64,000 nucleotides of DNA, taken from contig NZ_MZXV01000013.1 in NCBI RefSeq assembly GCF_003253745.1, positions 1,178,001 to 1,242,000 on the forward strand. Direction: 5' to 3'. Positions 47,528-58,956 of this stretch are shown piece by piece. The DNA comes from Mesorhizobium kowhaii (GTDB lineage: Bacteria > Pseudomonadota > Alphaproteobacteria > Rhizobiales > Rhizobiaceae). The notes beneath the pieces are model-generated. The model saw only the letters and a program-made list of their open reading frames with translations, had not been told where the DNA came from and did not search any database. Positions within the stretch are counted from its first letter, which is position 1. Each line of letters begins with the position of its first letter. The position numbers and the translations under genes are program-made.

Positions 47528-49201
47528 ATGCTTTCCAGACTGTCGATCCGCGATATCGTCCTGATCGAGAAGCTGGATATCGACTTTCAGCCGGGTCTTT
47601 CCGTGCTGACCGGCGAAACCGGCGCCGGCAAATCCATCCTGCTCGATGCCCTGTCGCTGGCGCTCGGCGCGCGCGGCGACGCGTCGCTGGTGCGCCATGG
47701 CGCGGCGCAGGGCCAGGTCATCGCCGTCTTCGACGTGCCGCGCAACCATCCGGCCCGTACACTGCTCGCCGAAAACGCCATCGACGATGACGGCGACATC
47801 ATCCTGCGCCGCCTGCAGACGGCCGATGGCCGTACTCGCGTCTTCGTCAACGATCAGCCCTCGAGCGTCACGCTGATGCGCGATGTCGGCCGCGCGCTGG
47901 TCGAAATCCACGGCCAGCACGACGAACGCGCCTTGGTCGATCCCGGCGCGCACCGCGATGTACTCGACGCCTTCGGTGGCCATCTCGGCGCGGTTCGCTC
48001 GACCGGCGAGGCATGGCGGCACTGGCGCGCCTGCGAGCAGGAGCTGTCGCGTCACCGCGCCAAGGTGGCGGCGGCCGCGCGCGAGGCCGACTATCTGCGT
48101 GCGGCGGTGGCGGAGCTGACGAAGCTGGATCCGCAGCCGGGCGAGGAGACCGATCTCGCCGAGCTGCGCGCATCGATGATGCGGGCGGAGAAGATCGCTT
48201 CCGAAATCCATGATGCGCAAGATGTGCTGTCCGGCCCGTCCTCGCCCTTGCCGCAACTGGCGAGCCTGCTCAGACGCTTGCAACGCAAGGTGACCGAAGC
48301 GCCGGGCCTGCTCGACGACGTGGTCAAGTCGCTCGACGAGGCGATGCTGTCGCTCGACGCCGCGCAATCGGGGGTCGAGGCAGCACTGCGCGCCACCGAA
48401 TATGATCCGCAGCGGCTGGAGAAGGCGGAGGAGCGGTTGTTTTCGCTGCGCGCCGCATCACGCAAGCACACCGTGGCCGTCGACGACCTGGCGCAATTGC
48501 GCGACACGATGTCGGCCGATCTCGCCGATCTCGATGCCGGCGAGGAACGCTTGCACGGGCTGGAAAAGCAGGCTGCCGCGGCGCGCGAGACCTATGACAT
48601 TGCCGCCGCACAGCTGTCCTCGCTTCGTCATGCGGCGGCGGTCGGTCTGACCAAGGCCGTCATGGCCGAATTGCCGGCGCTGAAGCTCGAACGCGCCGCC
48701 TTCATCGTCGAGATGGAGAGCGAGGCCGAGAGCCGCATGGAAGAGGGTATCGACCAGATCGAGTTCTGGGTGCGCACCAATCCAGGCACGCGGCCCGGGC
48801 CGATGATGAAAGTGGCTTCCGGCGGCGAGCTTTCGCGCTTCCTTTTGGCGCTGAAGGTGGCGCTGGCCGACCGTGGTTCGGCGCCGACGCTGGTTTTCGA
48901 TGAAATCGACACCGGCGTGGGCGGCGCTGTCGCCGACGCCATCGGCCAGCGGCTGGCGCGGCTGTCGAAGCGCGTTCAGGTGCTGTCGGTCACGCATGCG
49001 CCGCAGGTGGCGGCGCGCGCGGCGACGCATTTCCTGATCTCCAAGTCGGGCGGCGCCGACCGCGTCGCGACTGGCATTGCCGAGATGGACCGTCCGGCGC
49101 GGCAGGAAGAGATCGCGCGCATGCTCGCCGGCGCCACCATCACCGACGAGGCGCGTGCGGCGGCCGAGCGGCTGCTGCGCGAGAACACCGCCGCGTCCTG
49201 A
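47528..49201 (+). CDS. recN: DNA repair protein RecN
   Basis: SMC-like ATPase acting in double-strand break repair. The 557-residue protein has Walker A TGETGAGKS (about 28-36), EIHGQHDER after the first lobe, a long coiled-coil middle (about 160-370, with many Glu/Arg/Ala heptads), the ABC signature VASGGELSRFLLAL, Walker B LVFDEIDTGVGG and VTHAPQVAA. Length is normal. The next gene, ligA, lies 263 bp downstream across more repeats. Confidence 0.96.
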   Translation: MLSRLSIRDIVLIEKLDIDFQPGLSVLTGETGAGKSILLDALSLALGARGDASLVRHGAAQGQVIAVFDVPRNHPARTLLAENAIDDDGDIILRRLQTADGRTRVFVNDQPSSVTLMRDVGRALVEIHGQHDERALVDPGAHRDVLDAFGGHLGAVRSTGEAWRHWRACEQELSRHRAKVAAAAREADYLRAAVAELTKLDPQPGEETDLAELRASMMRAEKIASEIHDAQDVLSGPSSPLPQLASLLRRLQRKVTEAPGLLDDVVKSLDEAMLSLDAAQSGVEAALRATEYDPQRLEKAEERLFSLRAASRKHTVAVDDLAQLRDTMSADLADLDAGEERLHGLEKQAAAARETYDIAAAQLSSLRHAAAVGLTKAVMAELPALKLERAAFIVEMESEAESRMEEGIDQIEFWVRTNPGTRPGPMMKVASGGELSRFLLALKVALADRGSAPTLVFDEIDTGVGGAVADAIGQRLARLSKRVQVLSVTHAPQVAARAATHFLISKSGGADRVATGIAEMDRPARQEEIARMLAGATITDEARAAAERLLRENTAAS

Positions 49202-49340
49202 CGGCGCACGGTTCGCCAGGCTGGCAAAATCCGGACTTGGCAACAGAGTCAGCTTGTGGCGCCATCCCGCTGTTTCGGCGCGGTTTTATCAGAATTTTGC
49301 TCCCTTGAATCCGAAAGCTGATCTATGGTCGCGGACCACT

Positions 49341-49440
49341 AAAGCGCGTCGCGTCGAATCGGATTTACGCGACGCGCTTTAGGTCTTTGTTTCTATGCAT
49401 GTCGTTGTCCCAAAACTGCTGCGCACTTTTGGGCGACATA
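49341..49440. repeat. Composite palindromic repeat upstream of ligA
   Basis: Two joined hairpins: a 14-bp perfect stem AAAGCGCGTCGCGT (49341-49354)/ACGCGACGCGCTTT (49367-49380), then TGCATGTCGTTGTCCCAAAA with its partner TTTTGGGCGACATA (49396-49440), copy 3 of the TGCATGTCG family. It ends 24 bp before the ligA start. The remaining 139 bp of this gap after recN show nothing distinctive. Confidence 0.85.
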
Positions 49441-49449
49441 CACTGTTGA

Positions 49450-51668
<2,219 letters not shown>

Positions 51669-51669
<1 letters not shown>

Positions 51670-52361
51670 TGGAAGGTGCATTCAAGGGTTTCGGCCCAAA
51701 GGCCATTCCGTTCCTGAAGGCGTTGGATTTCCATCAGAGCCGGGAGTGGTTCCTGGAAAACCGCGACCTGTTCGAAAAGGAGTTGCGCGATCCCTTCGGC
51801 GATCTGGTCGAAACGCTCACGGAGCGGTTCGCGGCAGCAGGGCTCGGTCTGCGCGGCGATCGCAAGAAGTCGCTGTTCCGCATCAACCGCGATGTGCGCT
51901 TCGCCAAGGACAAGCGGCCCTACAACCGGCATTTGTCGGCAATCCTGTCGCCCGACGGCACCAAGATGGAGCAGGGCGTGTTCTACGTGCATATCGGGCT
52001 GGAGCGCTGTTTTGCCGACGTCGCCTGGTGGCAGCCGGAGCCGGCGCTGCTGCTGGCGATGCGCAAAACCATCGCGACGCAACCTGACAAGTTTCGCGCC
52101 GTGGTAAAGGCACTGAAGAAAAACAGCCTTGAACTCGAGACGGAAGGCTGCATGAAGCGTATGCCACGCGGCTTCGAGCATATCAGCGAACCCGATCTGG
52201 CAGAGGCCATCCGCAACCGGCATTTTGTCGTCCAGCATGTGATCGACCCGGCGGGAATCCATATGGCGGAGCTGGTCGACGAACTCGTCGATTTTACCGT
52301 TCGCGCCAGGCCGCTGCTCGACTGGGGCAGGGCGATCGAGGGCAAGGTCCCCGAGAAATAG
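51669..52361 (+). CDS. DUF2461 family protein
   Basis: A 230-residue soluble protein of the conserved TIGR02453/DUF2461 family, function unknown. Landmarks are FLKALDFHQSREWFLENRDLFE near the N-terminus (here NREWF-type HQSREWFLENRDLFE), FRINRDVRFAKDKRPYNRH in the centre, and FYVHIGLERCFADVAWWQPEP. The ATG at 51669 overlaps the ligA stop as TGATG, so it is probably cotranscribed with ligA. No catalytic residues are established for the family. Confidence 0.88.
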
Positions 52362-52444
52362 ACAACTCACACTTCATATTTCTTCGCTCGTCGTCAGCTG
52401 ATGCCGAGACGGATCAGATGAGTCATACCGCTTGCAGGGCGGTG

Positions 52445-53287
52445 TTAAGTCGAAAAGGCGACCGCAGTTCCGAAGCCCCGCGTCGGCGACAGGACGAGCC
52501 GACTGCCGGCCCACGGCAGCCCGAGATCGATGAAGGTTTCGAGCGTTCGGCACCTGATGGTCAGTCCGGCAAGATGGGGGCCGTCATCAGGGTGGGGAGG
52601 TGACATGCCGAAGGCATCTTCAAAAGCCTGCGGGCTGGCCAAAATGATGGCCCCTGTGAGGGTATTGAAGACAATGCTGCCTGCGCTTCCCTTTTCTGCA
52701 GCCACGCCCGTAAAAGCCCGCATATGCTCAGCAAGCTCAAGTGCATCTTTGCCCGAAAGCCAGACGTCGCGAACCGTCTGCGCCGAGTTGGCGTGCCCAA
52801 GATATTGTGGCTGCGCGTAATATTCCGGCCGGAAATGCTGGCAAGCGAAATGGCCGAACCACGGTGCCGCCGGCGTTGACAGGAAAGCCAGCGAAAAGCC
52901 GACGCGAACGTCCTCGCCGGTCGGCATCTTTGCCATGCGGGAGAATTCGAAGGGCTGATATGTCCGCAACCCTTCTGCCATCCAGGCCGCTCTGTCGGCG
53001 GCGGCATCCGACGTATCCAGCACCGTCATCGAGAATCCTTCATGTCGGGCCAGATAGTCGCGATTGAAAGCCGAGAAGGAGAATTTGCCTTCTCCATGCT
53101 CGACAACGTCCTGCGGAATCGTGACTGACAGAAGTTCCAGATAGTTGCCGTGCAACTGAATGATCGAATTGCCGGTGCCGAATGGGTGCTGACCGCGCGG
53201 GGTCAGAGTAAAACCGAGTTCGCTGTAGGCAGAACGAAGCGCGTCGAGATCGTGAGCTGCCAAAACGAGGTGGTTTATGCCGTTCAT
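52445..53287 (-). CDS. Glyoxalase-like (VOC superfamily) protein
   Basis: A 280-residue protein starting with the VOC strand pattern INHLVLAAHDLDALRSAYSELGF, followed by TPRGQHPFGTGNSIIQL and NYLELLSV, typical of the glyoxalase-like domain group (PF13468 type). A second betaalphabetabetabeta unit is likely at the C-terminus (GLTIRCRTLETFIDLGL). These are metal-dependent isomerases, dioxygenases or resistance proteins; the reaction is unknown. The ATG at 53287 matches the first strand; a longer frame to 53383 was rejected. Confidence 0.85.
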   Translation of the reverse strand: MNGINHLVLAAHDLDALRSAYSELGFTLTPRGQHPFGTGNSIIQLHGNYLELLSVTIPQDVVEHGEGKFSFSAFNRDYLARHEGFSMTVLDTSDAAADRAAWMAEGLRTYQPFEFSRMAKMPTGEDVRVGFSLAFLSTPAAPWFGHFACQHFRPEYYAQPQYLGHANSAQTVRDVWLSGKDALELAEHMRAFTGVAAEKGSAGSIVFNTLTGAIILASPQAFEDAFGMSPPHPDDGPHLAGLTIRCRTLETFIDLGLPWAGSRLVLSPTRGFGTAVAFST

Positions 53288-53475
53288 GGGCCTGCCCTCA
53301 ACAGACGACGGTTTGTTCCGGTCAAACGACCGAAGAATCATACAGCTTCTGGTTGTTTGAGCCAATGCTGGGCGTTGGTCCATGACATCAGTTTCGCTGA
53401 TTTATCGGCTCAAGCGAATTCGACTGACTTTTCAATCGCAGACACCTACATGTCGGCGCGACCTAGGAACGTGAG

Positions 53476-54192
53476 ATGTCAGCAGAGGCCTTGACCGAAA
53501 ATTCTCCCGCCAGCGATTTTTGGCTTGGCGTCCGGGCGAGCATTCCGACCGTGGTTGCGGCTTCGCCCTTTGCGTTGCTCTTTGGTGCGCTCGCGGTTGA
53601 CAATGGCATGTCCGTGACTGAAGCGACGCTGATGAGTGCGACGATCTATGGCGGCGCCAGTCAAATGGTCGGCATTGAGCTGTTCGGCCATCAGGTCGCG
53701 CCTTGGCTGATCGTGCTTTCGATCTTCGCGGTAAACTTCAGGCACGTGCTTTATTCGGCGTCGGTTGGCCCGCGTCTTGCGCATTGGCCGCCGATCAAGC
53801 AAGCGATTGCCTACTTCTTCCTCGTCGATCCGCAATATGCCGAGGCGGAGGTCAAGAGCGAGCGCGGTGAAGAAGTGACGTTCGTCTGGTATATGGGCAT
53901 GGCGCTGCCGATCTACATTCTCTGGGTGGCGCTGTCAGCAGCGGGCGCGACGTTTGGCGGCTTGATACCCAACCCGCATGCGATCGGCCTCGACTTCCTG
54001 CTACCCATCTATTTTCTCGGACTGGTGACCGAATTTCGTGACCGGCCGCTTTGGTTGCCGGTCGTCCTGATAAGCGCTGCCGCCTCTATCCTGGCTTACA
54101 AATTTGTCGGCTCACCCTGGCATGTGTCGATTGGTGCCGCCGCTGGAATTGTGTTTGCCGCTGCAATGCCGAAGCGTGGAGCGGCGCTGTGA
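53476..54192 (+). CDS. azlC: AzlC-family branched-chain amino acid exporter, large subunit
   Basis: A 238-residue inner-membrane protein with about six hydrophobic helices. The family signatures are FWLGVRASIPTVVAASPFALLFG at the N-terminus (here SIPTVVAASPFALLFGALA), EATLMSATIYGGASQ, and NFRHVLYSAS with KQAIAYFFLVDPQYA. It pairs with the small AzlD subunit to export branched-chain amino acids or analogues. AGGA precedes the ATG; the stop overlaps azlD. Confidence 0.92.
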   Translation: MSAEALTENSPASDFWLGVRASIPTVVAASPFALLFGALAVDNGMSVTEATLMSATIYGGASQMVGIELFGHQVAPWLIVLSIFAVNFRHVLYSASVGPRLAHWPPIKQAIAYFFLVDPQYAEAEVKSERGEEVTFVWYMGMALPIYILWVALSAAGATFGGLIPNPHAIGLDFLLPIYFLGLVTEFRDRPLWLPVVLISAAASILAYKFVGSPWHVSIGAAAGIVFAAAMPKRGAAL

Positions 54193-54485
54193 GCACGACA
54201 CTGTGGATCATACTCGCGGGTGCATTGGTCACTTATGCCACGCGCGTAGGCGGGCACCTCGTGCTCTCGCGTTTCGAACATGTGCATCCGCGCGTCGAGG
54301 CGGGTTTGAACGCTGTACCAGCAGCAGTGCTGACAACGCTGGTGGCGCCGGCCGCGCTCGGGGCCGGGCCGGTGGAATGGGCTGCGCTGGGGCTCGCCGG
54401 CGCAGTATCGCTGCGCGGTGGGCTTCTGCCAATGTTTCTGGTTGGTGCAGCCGTGTTGATCATTGGCCGGCATCTGGTCGGTTAA
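54189..54485 (+). CDS. azlD: AzlD-family exporter, small subunit
   Basis: A 98-residue protein with about three to four membrane helices: TLWIILAGALVTYATRVGGH at the N-terminus, then AGLNAVPAAVLTTLVAP and LPMFLVGAAVLIIGRHL. It starts with GTG in a GTGA overlap with azlC, the usual arrangement of the pair. Length matches AzlD. Confidence 0.9.
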   Translation: MSTTLWIILAGALVTYATRVGGHLVLSRFEHVHPRVEAGLNAVPAAVLTTLVAPAALGAGPVEWAALGLAGAVSLRGGLLPMFLVGAAVLIIGRHLVG

Positions 54486-54527
54486 GCGCCGCGTCCTATC
54501 GGACACGGACTCCACGCCGGCACGTCT

Positions 54528-56372
54528 TCAGATCTTCGCATCGTGCGGCAGTGGCGCGGTGGCCTTTTCCAGCCAGGCCAGCGTTTCGCCGTCGAGCATC
54601 GGCCCGATCTCGGCCAGCACGCGGGCATGGTACGTGTCGAGCCAGTGCAGTTCATCGCGTGTCAGCAGGTCGGTGCGCACCAGCCGCTTGTCTATAGGCG
54701 CCAGCGTCAGCGTCTCGAAGCCGTGCATGGCGATGTCGCCGCCTTCGACCTCTTCCGCCGGCGTTACCAGGATCAGGTTCTCGATGCGGATGCCGTAGGA
54801 GCCTTCCTTGTAGTAGCCGGGTTCGTTGGACAGCATCATGCCTTCGAGCAGCTTTTCGGTGCCGGTGCGGGCGATGCGTTGCGGGCCCTCATGCACCGCC
54901 AGGTACGAGCCGACGCCATGGCCGGTGCCGTGGGCGAAGTCGCAGCCGTGCTTCCACAGCGCCATGCGGGCGACGGCGTCGATTTCCGAGCCGCGCGTGC
55001 CGGCGGGGAAACGCAGCGTCGAGATGCCGATCATGCCTTTCAGCACCAGCGTGAAGCGTTCGCGCATTTCCTCGGTCGGCTGGCCGATCGGCACCGTGCG
55101 GGTGATGTCGGTGGTGCCGTCCTGATACTGGCCGCCGGAATCGAGCAGGAACAGCTCGCCGGCCTGCAGCTTGCGGCTGGTGGCGCGTGACACGCGGTAG
55201 TGCATGATGGCGCCATTCGGGCCGGCGCCGGAAATGGTGTCGAATGAGATGTCGCGCAGCGGCATCTGGGTTTCCTCGCCGGTCCGCCGCCGCGCCTCTT
55301 CCAGCTTGGTCACCACGGTGATCTCATCAAGCGAGCCGGGTTTTTGGCGCTCCAGCCAGCACAAAAGCTTCGCCACCGCGGCGCCATCGCGGCGATGCGC
55401 GGCGCGCGAACCGTTGATCTCGGCCTGGTTCTTGGTGGCGCGCGGAATGCGGGCGGGGTCGGCTGCGGCAACCACCGTGCCGCCATTGTCTTCGACCAGC
55501 ATGCGCAGCCTGTCGGCCGCCAGCACCGGGTCGAGGGCGATCTTCGCGCCACCCTTGGCAAGGGCCACGATCGCCGCCTCGAATTCACCGGGTTCATGCG
55601 GCTCGGCGAGCTGCGTGAGATAGGCCGCGACCTGGCGCGAGAACTTGCGCCGGTCCATGAAAAGCTGGTGCGATCCGTCGGCAGCGAGGATGGCGAAGCC
55701 GAGCGCCAGCGGTGTGTGCGGCACGTCGCCGCCACGGATGTTGAAGGCCCAGGCGATGGAGGAGGGGTCGGTCAGCACCGCATGGGTGGCGCCGTCCTTG
55801 GCAATCGCCGTTGCCAGCCGCGCCAGCTTGTCCTTGGCGAGCTCGCCGGCAAAGCCGATCGGGTGGAGTTCGACCGGCGCCACCGGCGCCTCGGGCTGAT
55901 CCTTCCAGATGATGTCGATCGGGTTCTTGTCGAGTGGCACCAGCACCGCGCCGGTCTTGTCGGCCGAGGCCTGCAGCGCCTTGACCTCGCTGATCGTGTG
56001 CAGCCACGGGTCAAAGCCTAGCCGCGCTCCCTTGCCGAGATTGTCCTTCAGCCAGGCGGCTGGCGGGTTGTCGACCAGGCTTTCGATCGAAAAGATGTCT
56101 AGATCGACCTCGTGGCGCACCTGCAGCGTGTAGCGCCCGTCGACAAAGACGAAGGCGCGGTCGCGCAGCACGATGGCAACACCGGCCGAGCCGCTGAAAC
56201 CGGTCAGCCATTTCAGCCGCGCCGAGCGATCAGCGACATATTCCCCCTGATGTTCGTCGGCGCGCGGCACGATGAAGCCGTCCAGCCCGTTGGCCGCCAG
56301 CCACTGGCGCAGCAGCGCAACGCGCGGCTTACCGACTGCCGGGTCGCCCGCGGAATCGAAGGTCTGGAACAT
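54528..56372 (-). CDS. Aminopeptidase P family metallopeptidase
   Basis: A 614-residue M24 peptidase of the long three-domain type, removing N-terminal residues that precede proline. Two creatinase-like N-domains (about 15-150 and 160-310) lead to the pita-bread catalytic domain (about 320-540) with metal ligands in LLDSGGQYQDGTTDITRT (two Asp), the His in HGTGHGVGSYLAVHEGP, the Glu in NEPGYY and GIRIENL. No signal peptide is seen, so it is cytoplasmic. GGGAGG sits just before the ATG at 56372. Confidence 0.95.
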   Translation of the reverse strand: MFQTFDSAGDPAVGKPRVALLRQWLAANGLDGFIVPRADEHQGEYVADRSARLKWLTGFSGSAGVAIVLRDRAFVFVDGRYTLQVRHEVDLDIFSIESLVDNPPAAWLKDNLGKGARLGFDPWLHTISEVKALQASADKTGAVLVPLDKNPIDIIWKDQPEAPVAPVELHPIGFAGELAKDKLARLATAIAKDGATHAVLTDPSSIAWAFNIRGGDVPHTPLALGFAILAADGSHQLFMDRRKFSRQVAAYLTQLAEPHEPGEFEAAIVALAKGGAKIALDPVLAADRLRMLVEDNGGTVVAAADPARIPRATKNQAEINGSRAAHRRDGAAVAKLLCWLERQKPGSLDEITVVTKLEEARRRTGEETQMPLRDISFDTISGAGPNGAIMHYRVSRATSRKLQAGELFLLDSGGQYQDGTTDITRTVPIGQPTEEMRERFTLVLKGMIGISTLRFPAGTRGSEIDAVARMALWKHGCDFAHGTGHGVGSYLAVHEGPQRIARTGTEKLLEGMMLSNEPGYYKEGSYGIRIENLILVTPAEEVEGGDIAMHGFETLTLAPIDKRLVRTDLLTRDELHWLDTYHARVLAEIGPMLDGETLAWLEKATAPLPHDAKI

Positions 56373-56518
56373 TTTGGGCCTCCCTGAATTCGGCGCTGAT
56401 GTAGCGCATGAGCTTGAAAATCGGAATCGATTTCCAGCTGCCGCAACCTGCTACAGCGTCGCTTGACTGACAACCGGCTGGCTTTGGTCCAAGCTGGGTC
56501 GTTGCCGGCTTGTCTGCC

Positions 56519-57391
56519 TCAATGCTTGAGGTGGATCGTCACCCAGCCCTCGCGGTGCAAGGTGCGCACGTGGCGGAAATTCTGGCCGACATAGGCCGAG
56601 ACGACGGCGTCGCGCTGGCGGTCGAGGATGCCTGACAGCACGATCGAGCCGCCAAGCGCAATATGCTGCGCCATTTGCGGCGCCAGTCGCATCAGCGGCC
56701 GTGCCAATATGTTGGCGACGATGAGATCGAAGGGCGCGCACTTGCCAAAGATCGGATGGTGAAAGCCCGGCGCAGTCACCGTTTCCACCATTGCCTTGAC
56801 GTGGTTGAGCCGCGCATTGGCGGCAGCCACTCTCACCGCCACCGGGTCGATGTCGGTGGCCAGCACCGGAATGTGCGCCAGCTTGGCGACAGCGATGGCC
56901 AGCACCGCGCTGCCGGTGCCGAGGTCGAGCGCATTGCGCGGGTGTTCGCGGCGCATGACCCTTTCCAGCATTTCGAGGCAGCCGGCGGTGGTGCCGTGGT
57001 GGCCGGTGCCGAAGGCAAGGCCCGCCTCGATCTCGATGGCAAGCTCGCCGCTGTGGCGCTTCCTGCGGTCATGTGCGCCGTGGACGAAGAAACGGCCGGC
57101 GCGCACCGGCTTCAAGCCTTCCAGCGAGCGCGCCACCCAGTCGATATCGGGCAGGGATTCGCGCTCGATAGGCTTTGGTATGGAAAGGCCGACAAGGATG
57201 TCCTTGGCCCGCGCCTCGACCGCATCGACGTCGCCATCGGCATAGAGCGACACTTCGTAGATGTCGCGATCCTCGTCGACCTCCAGCACGGCGATCGGCA
57301 GGCCTTCATCCTCGAAGGCCGCCTCGAACGCCGCGAAAATGCTGTCCGCCTCGAGCTTTCCGGTAATGAAATGAAGCCGCGTCTGGGTCAT
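56519..57391 (-). CDS. prmA: Ribosomal protein L11 methyltransferase
   Basis: Trimethylates lysines and the N-terminus of ribosomal protein L11 with S-adenosylmethionine. The 290-residue protein has the substrate-binding N-domain (about 1-100) with [18 protein letters not shown], the [12 protein letters not shown] motif, the SAM motif [26 protein letters not shown], and [11 protein letters not shown]. Length matches the family. It is 146 bp from the aminopeptidase gene on the same strand, possibly cotranscribed. Confidence 0.95.
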   Translation of the reverse strand: MTQTRLHFITGKLEADSIFAAFEAAFEDEGLPIAVLEVDEDRDIYEVSLYADGDVDAVEARAKDILVGLSIPKPIERESLPDIDWVARSLEGLKPVRAGRFFVHGAHDRRKRHSGELAIEIEAGLAFGTGHHGTTAGCLEMLERVMRREHPRNALDLGTGSAVLAIAVAKLAHIPVLATDIDPVAVRVAAANARLNHVKAMVETVTAPGFHHPIFGKCAPFDLIVANILARPLMRLAPQMAQHIALGGSIVLSGILDRQRDAVVSAYVGQNFRHVRTLHREGWVTIHLKH

Positions 57392-57411
57392 GGATTATGT
57401 GTCTTGTTTGA

Positions 57412-57456
57412 GCATGATCTTGTCCGAAAACCGGTTCCCACTTTTCGGGATCATGC
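57412..57456. repeat. Palindromic repeat, GCATGATC family
   Basis: Arms GCATGATC (57412-57419) and GATCATGC (57449-57456) with inner CCGAAAA and TTTTCGG. This is a well-known intergenic repeat of Rhizobiales. It lies between prmA and the sco gene, directly after the latter's stop. Confidence 0.85.
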
Positions 57457-57457
57457 G

Positions 57458-58033
57458 TCAGCCCGCGGCCAATCGCTTCAACTTGGCAATGGCGGTGTCA
57501 GGGCTTTCGCCATAGGCGATGGTGCCGGCAAAGTCGCCCTTGGCGTTGAGCAGCAGCACCGAGGCGGTGTGATCCATCGTGTAGTCGCCGTCGCCGGTGT
57601 CGACCTTCTTCCAGTAGATGCCGAACGACTTGGCCATGGCATGGACCTTGTCCGGGTCGCCGGTGATGCCGACGATGCGGTCGGAGAAATTGCTGACATA
57701 GCTGTTCATGACATCTGGCGTGTCGCGCTCCGGATCGACCGAGACGAAATAGGCGTGCAGGTTCTTGCCGTCGTCGCCGAGCGTCTTCAGCCAGCCGGCC
57801 AGTTCGAACAGCGTGGTCGGGCAGACCTCGGGGCAATGGGTGAAGCCGAAGAAGACGACACTGGGCTGGCCCCTGAAGGCGGCCTCGGTGATCGGCGCAC
57901 CTTTCTGGTCGACCAGCGTGAAGGCGGCGCCGAAGGGCTCGCCACCATAGTGGCCGCGGTACCAGTCGAAGGTCAGCCAGCCGATGCCGGCCGCCATCAG
58001 GACGAGAATGCCGACCAGAATAGAACGCATCAT
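57458..58033 (-). CDS. Sco1/SenC-family copper chaperone
   Basis: A 191-residue protein with an N-terminal membrane anchor (about 3-20) and a periplasmic thioredoxin-like domain. Copper ligands are CPEVC (Cys67 and Cys71) and the distal His155 in MDHTASV, with FTHCPEVCPTTL as the family signature. Sco proteins deliver copper to the CuA site of cytochrome c oxidase. No oxidase genes are nearby. Starts at 58033 and 58030 are equivalent. Confidence 0.94.
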   Translation of the reverse strand: MMRSILVGILVLMAAGIGWLTFDWYRGHYGGEPFGAAFTLVDQKGAPITEAAFRGQPSVVFFGFTHCPEVCPTTLFELAGWLKTLGDDGKNLHAYFVSVDPERDTPDVMNSYVSNFSDRIVGITGDPDKVHAMAKSFGIYWKKVDTGDGDYTMDHTASVLLLNAKGDFAGTIAYGESPDTAIAKLKRLAAG

Positions 58034-58097
58034 CAGTAAGGTCCGTCCGCGAAATCATCGGGGCGCCGGCCACATGCCGCGCCAGCACGACAGTCTT

Positions 58098-58241
58098 AGA
58101 GCCTGTTTGGAAATTCTACTCTGGTGGCCATCTGATGGCGTTTTCTGCGCTTCCGTTGCTCACGGACCAAATGTCCGCTGCGCTACGGTTCTCGAAACCA
58201 CCATCATATGACTCACCAGAGCGAATTTCGAAACAGTCTCT
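58098..58241. repeat. MITE-like element with long imperfect terminal inverted repeats
   Basis: About 144 bp. The left end AGAGCCTGTTTGGAAATTC and the reverse complement of the right end AGAGACTGTTTCGAAATTC match closely, and the similarity continues inward through TCTGGTG and TGATGG for about 40 bp. The middle contains further self-complementary sequence. Nothing in it looks coding. It lies between the sco gene and creA. Confidence 0.75.
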
Positions 58242-58366
58242 TAGCGGTTCTACCCCGCCCAGGCAAAGTGCCGCGTTGCCGCAACCGCATTGGTGTTGAC
58301 GTATCTGCTTGCAAAGCCGGGCTGTTCGCCCCACCTGTGACCGGCAACTCGAAGCAGGAGGCTCCC

Positions 58367-58870
58367 TTGCAAGCTCTGATTGGGCGAAAACTGATCGGCG
58401 GCGCGCTGGCCGCGTGCGTTGTCCTTGGCGCTGGCACGGCCTTCGCCGATGAAGTCGGCAAGGTCGGTGTCGACTGGCTCGGCAACGACATCATCGTCGA
58501 GGCGATCAAGGATCCGAAGGTGGAGGGCGTCACCTGCCACGTCTCCTATTTCGATCGCGGCATCATCGATCGCCTGCACAAGGGCAACTGGTTCGAGGAT
58601 CCCTCCGATTCCTCGATCTCCTGCCGCCAGACCGGCCCGATCACCATCGGCGCCATCGACATGAGCGAAGGCGGCGAGGAGGTGTTCAAGCAAGGCATCA
58701 GCCTGATCTGGAAGAAGCAGGTGGTGAACCGCATCTACGACAAGGCCAACGAGACGCTGATTTACCTGTCGCATTCGCGCCAGGTGCAGAACGGCTCGGC
58801 CAAGATGTCGGTCACCACCGTGCCGCTCTACGGCCAGAACGTGGTGTGGACCAACGGCAAGCCGAAATAG
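58367..58870 (+). CDS. creA: CreA family periplasmic protein
   Basis: A 167-residue precursor: signal peptide cleaved after AFA at about residue 27, then the conserved CreA domain of unknown function (VGVDWLGNDIIVEAIKDPKVEGVTCHVSY, shown here as DWLGNDIIVEAIKDP and VTCHVSYFDRG, then EDPSDSSISCRQTG). The start is TTG at 58367, five bases after a perfect AGGAGG; the only ATG lies further upstream in the repeat at 58208 and has no ribosome site. The family has no proven activity. Confidence 0.88.
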   Translation: MQALIGRKLIGGALAACVVLGAGTAFADEVGKVGVDWLGNDIIVEAIKDPKVEGVTCHVSYFDRGIIDRLHKGNWFEDPSDSSISCRQTGPITIGAIDMSEGGEEVFKQGISLIWKKQVVNRIYDKANETLIYLSHSRQVQNGSAKMSVTTVPLYGQNVVWTNGKPK

Positions 58871-58956
58871 GGTGGGTCGAACTCCTCCGCACAATTGGTA
58901 GACGGACAACTGCTCCCGACTTGCGGGACCAATCGCTCGGGGGTAAAGCCGCCCGC

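Noticed and set aside
58846..58956. N-terminal extension of the hexapeptide acyltransferase
   Set aside because: The extra residues overlap the end of creA and lack any hexapeptide-repeat character.
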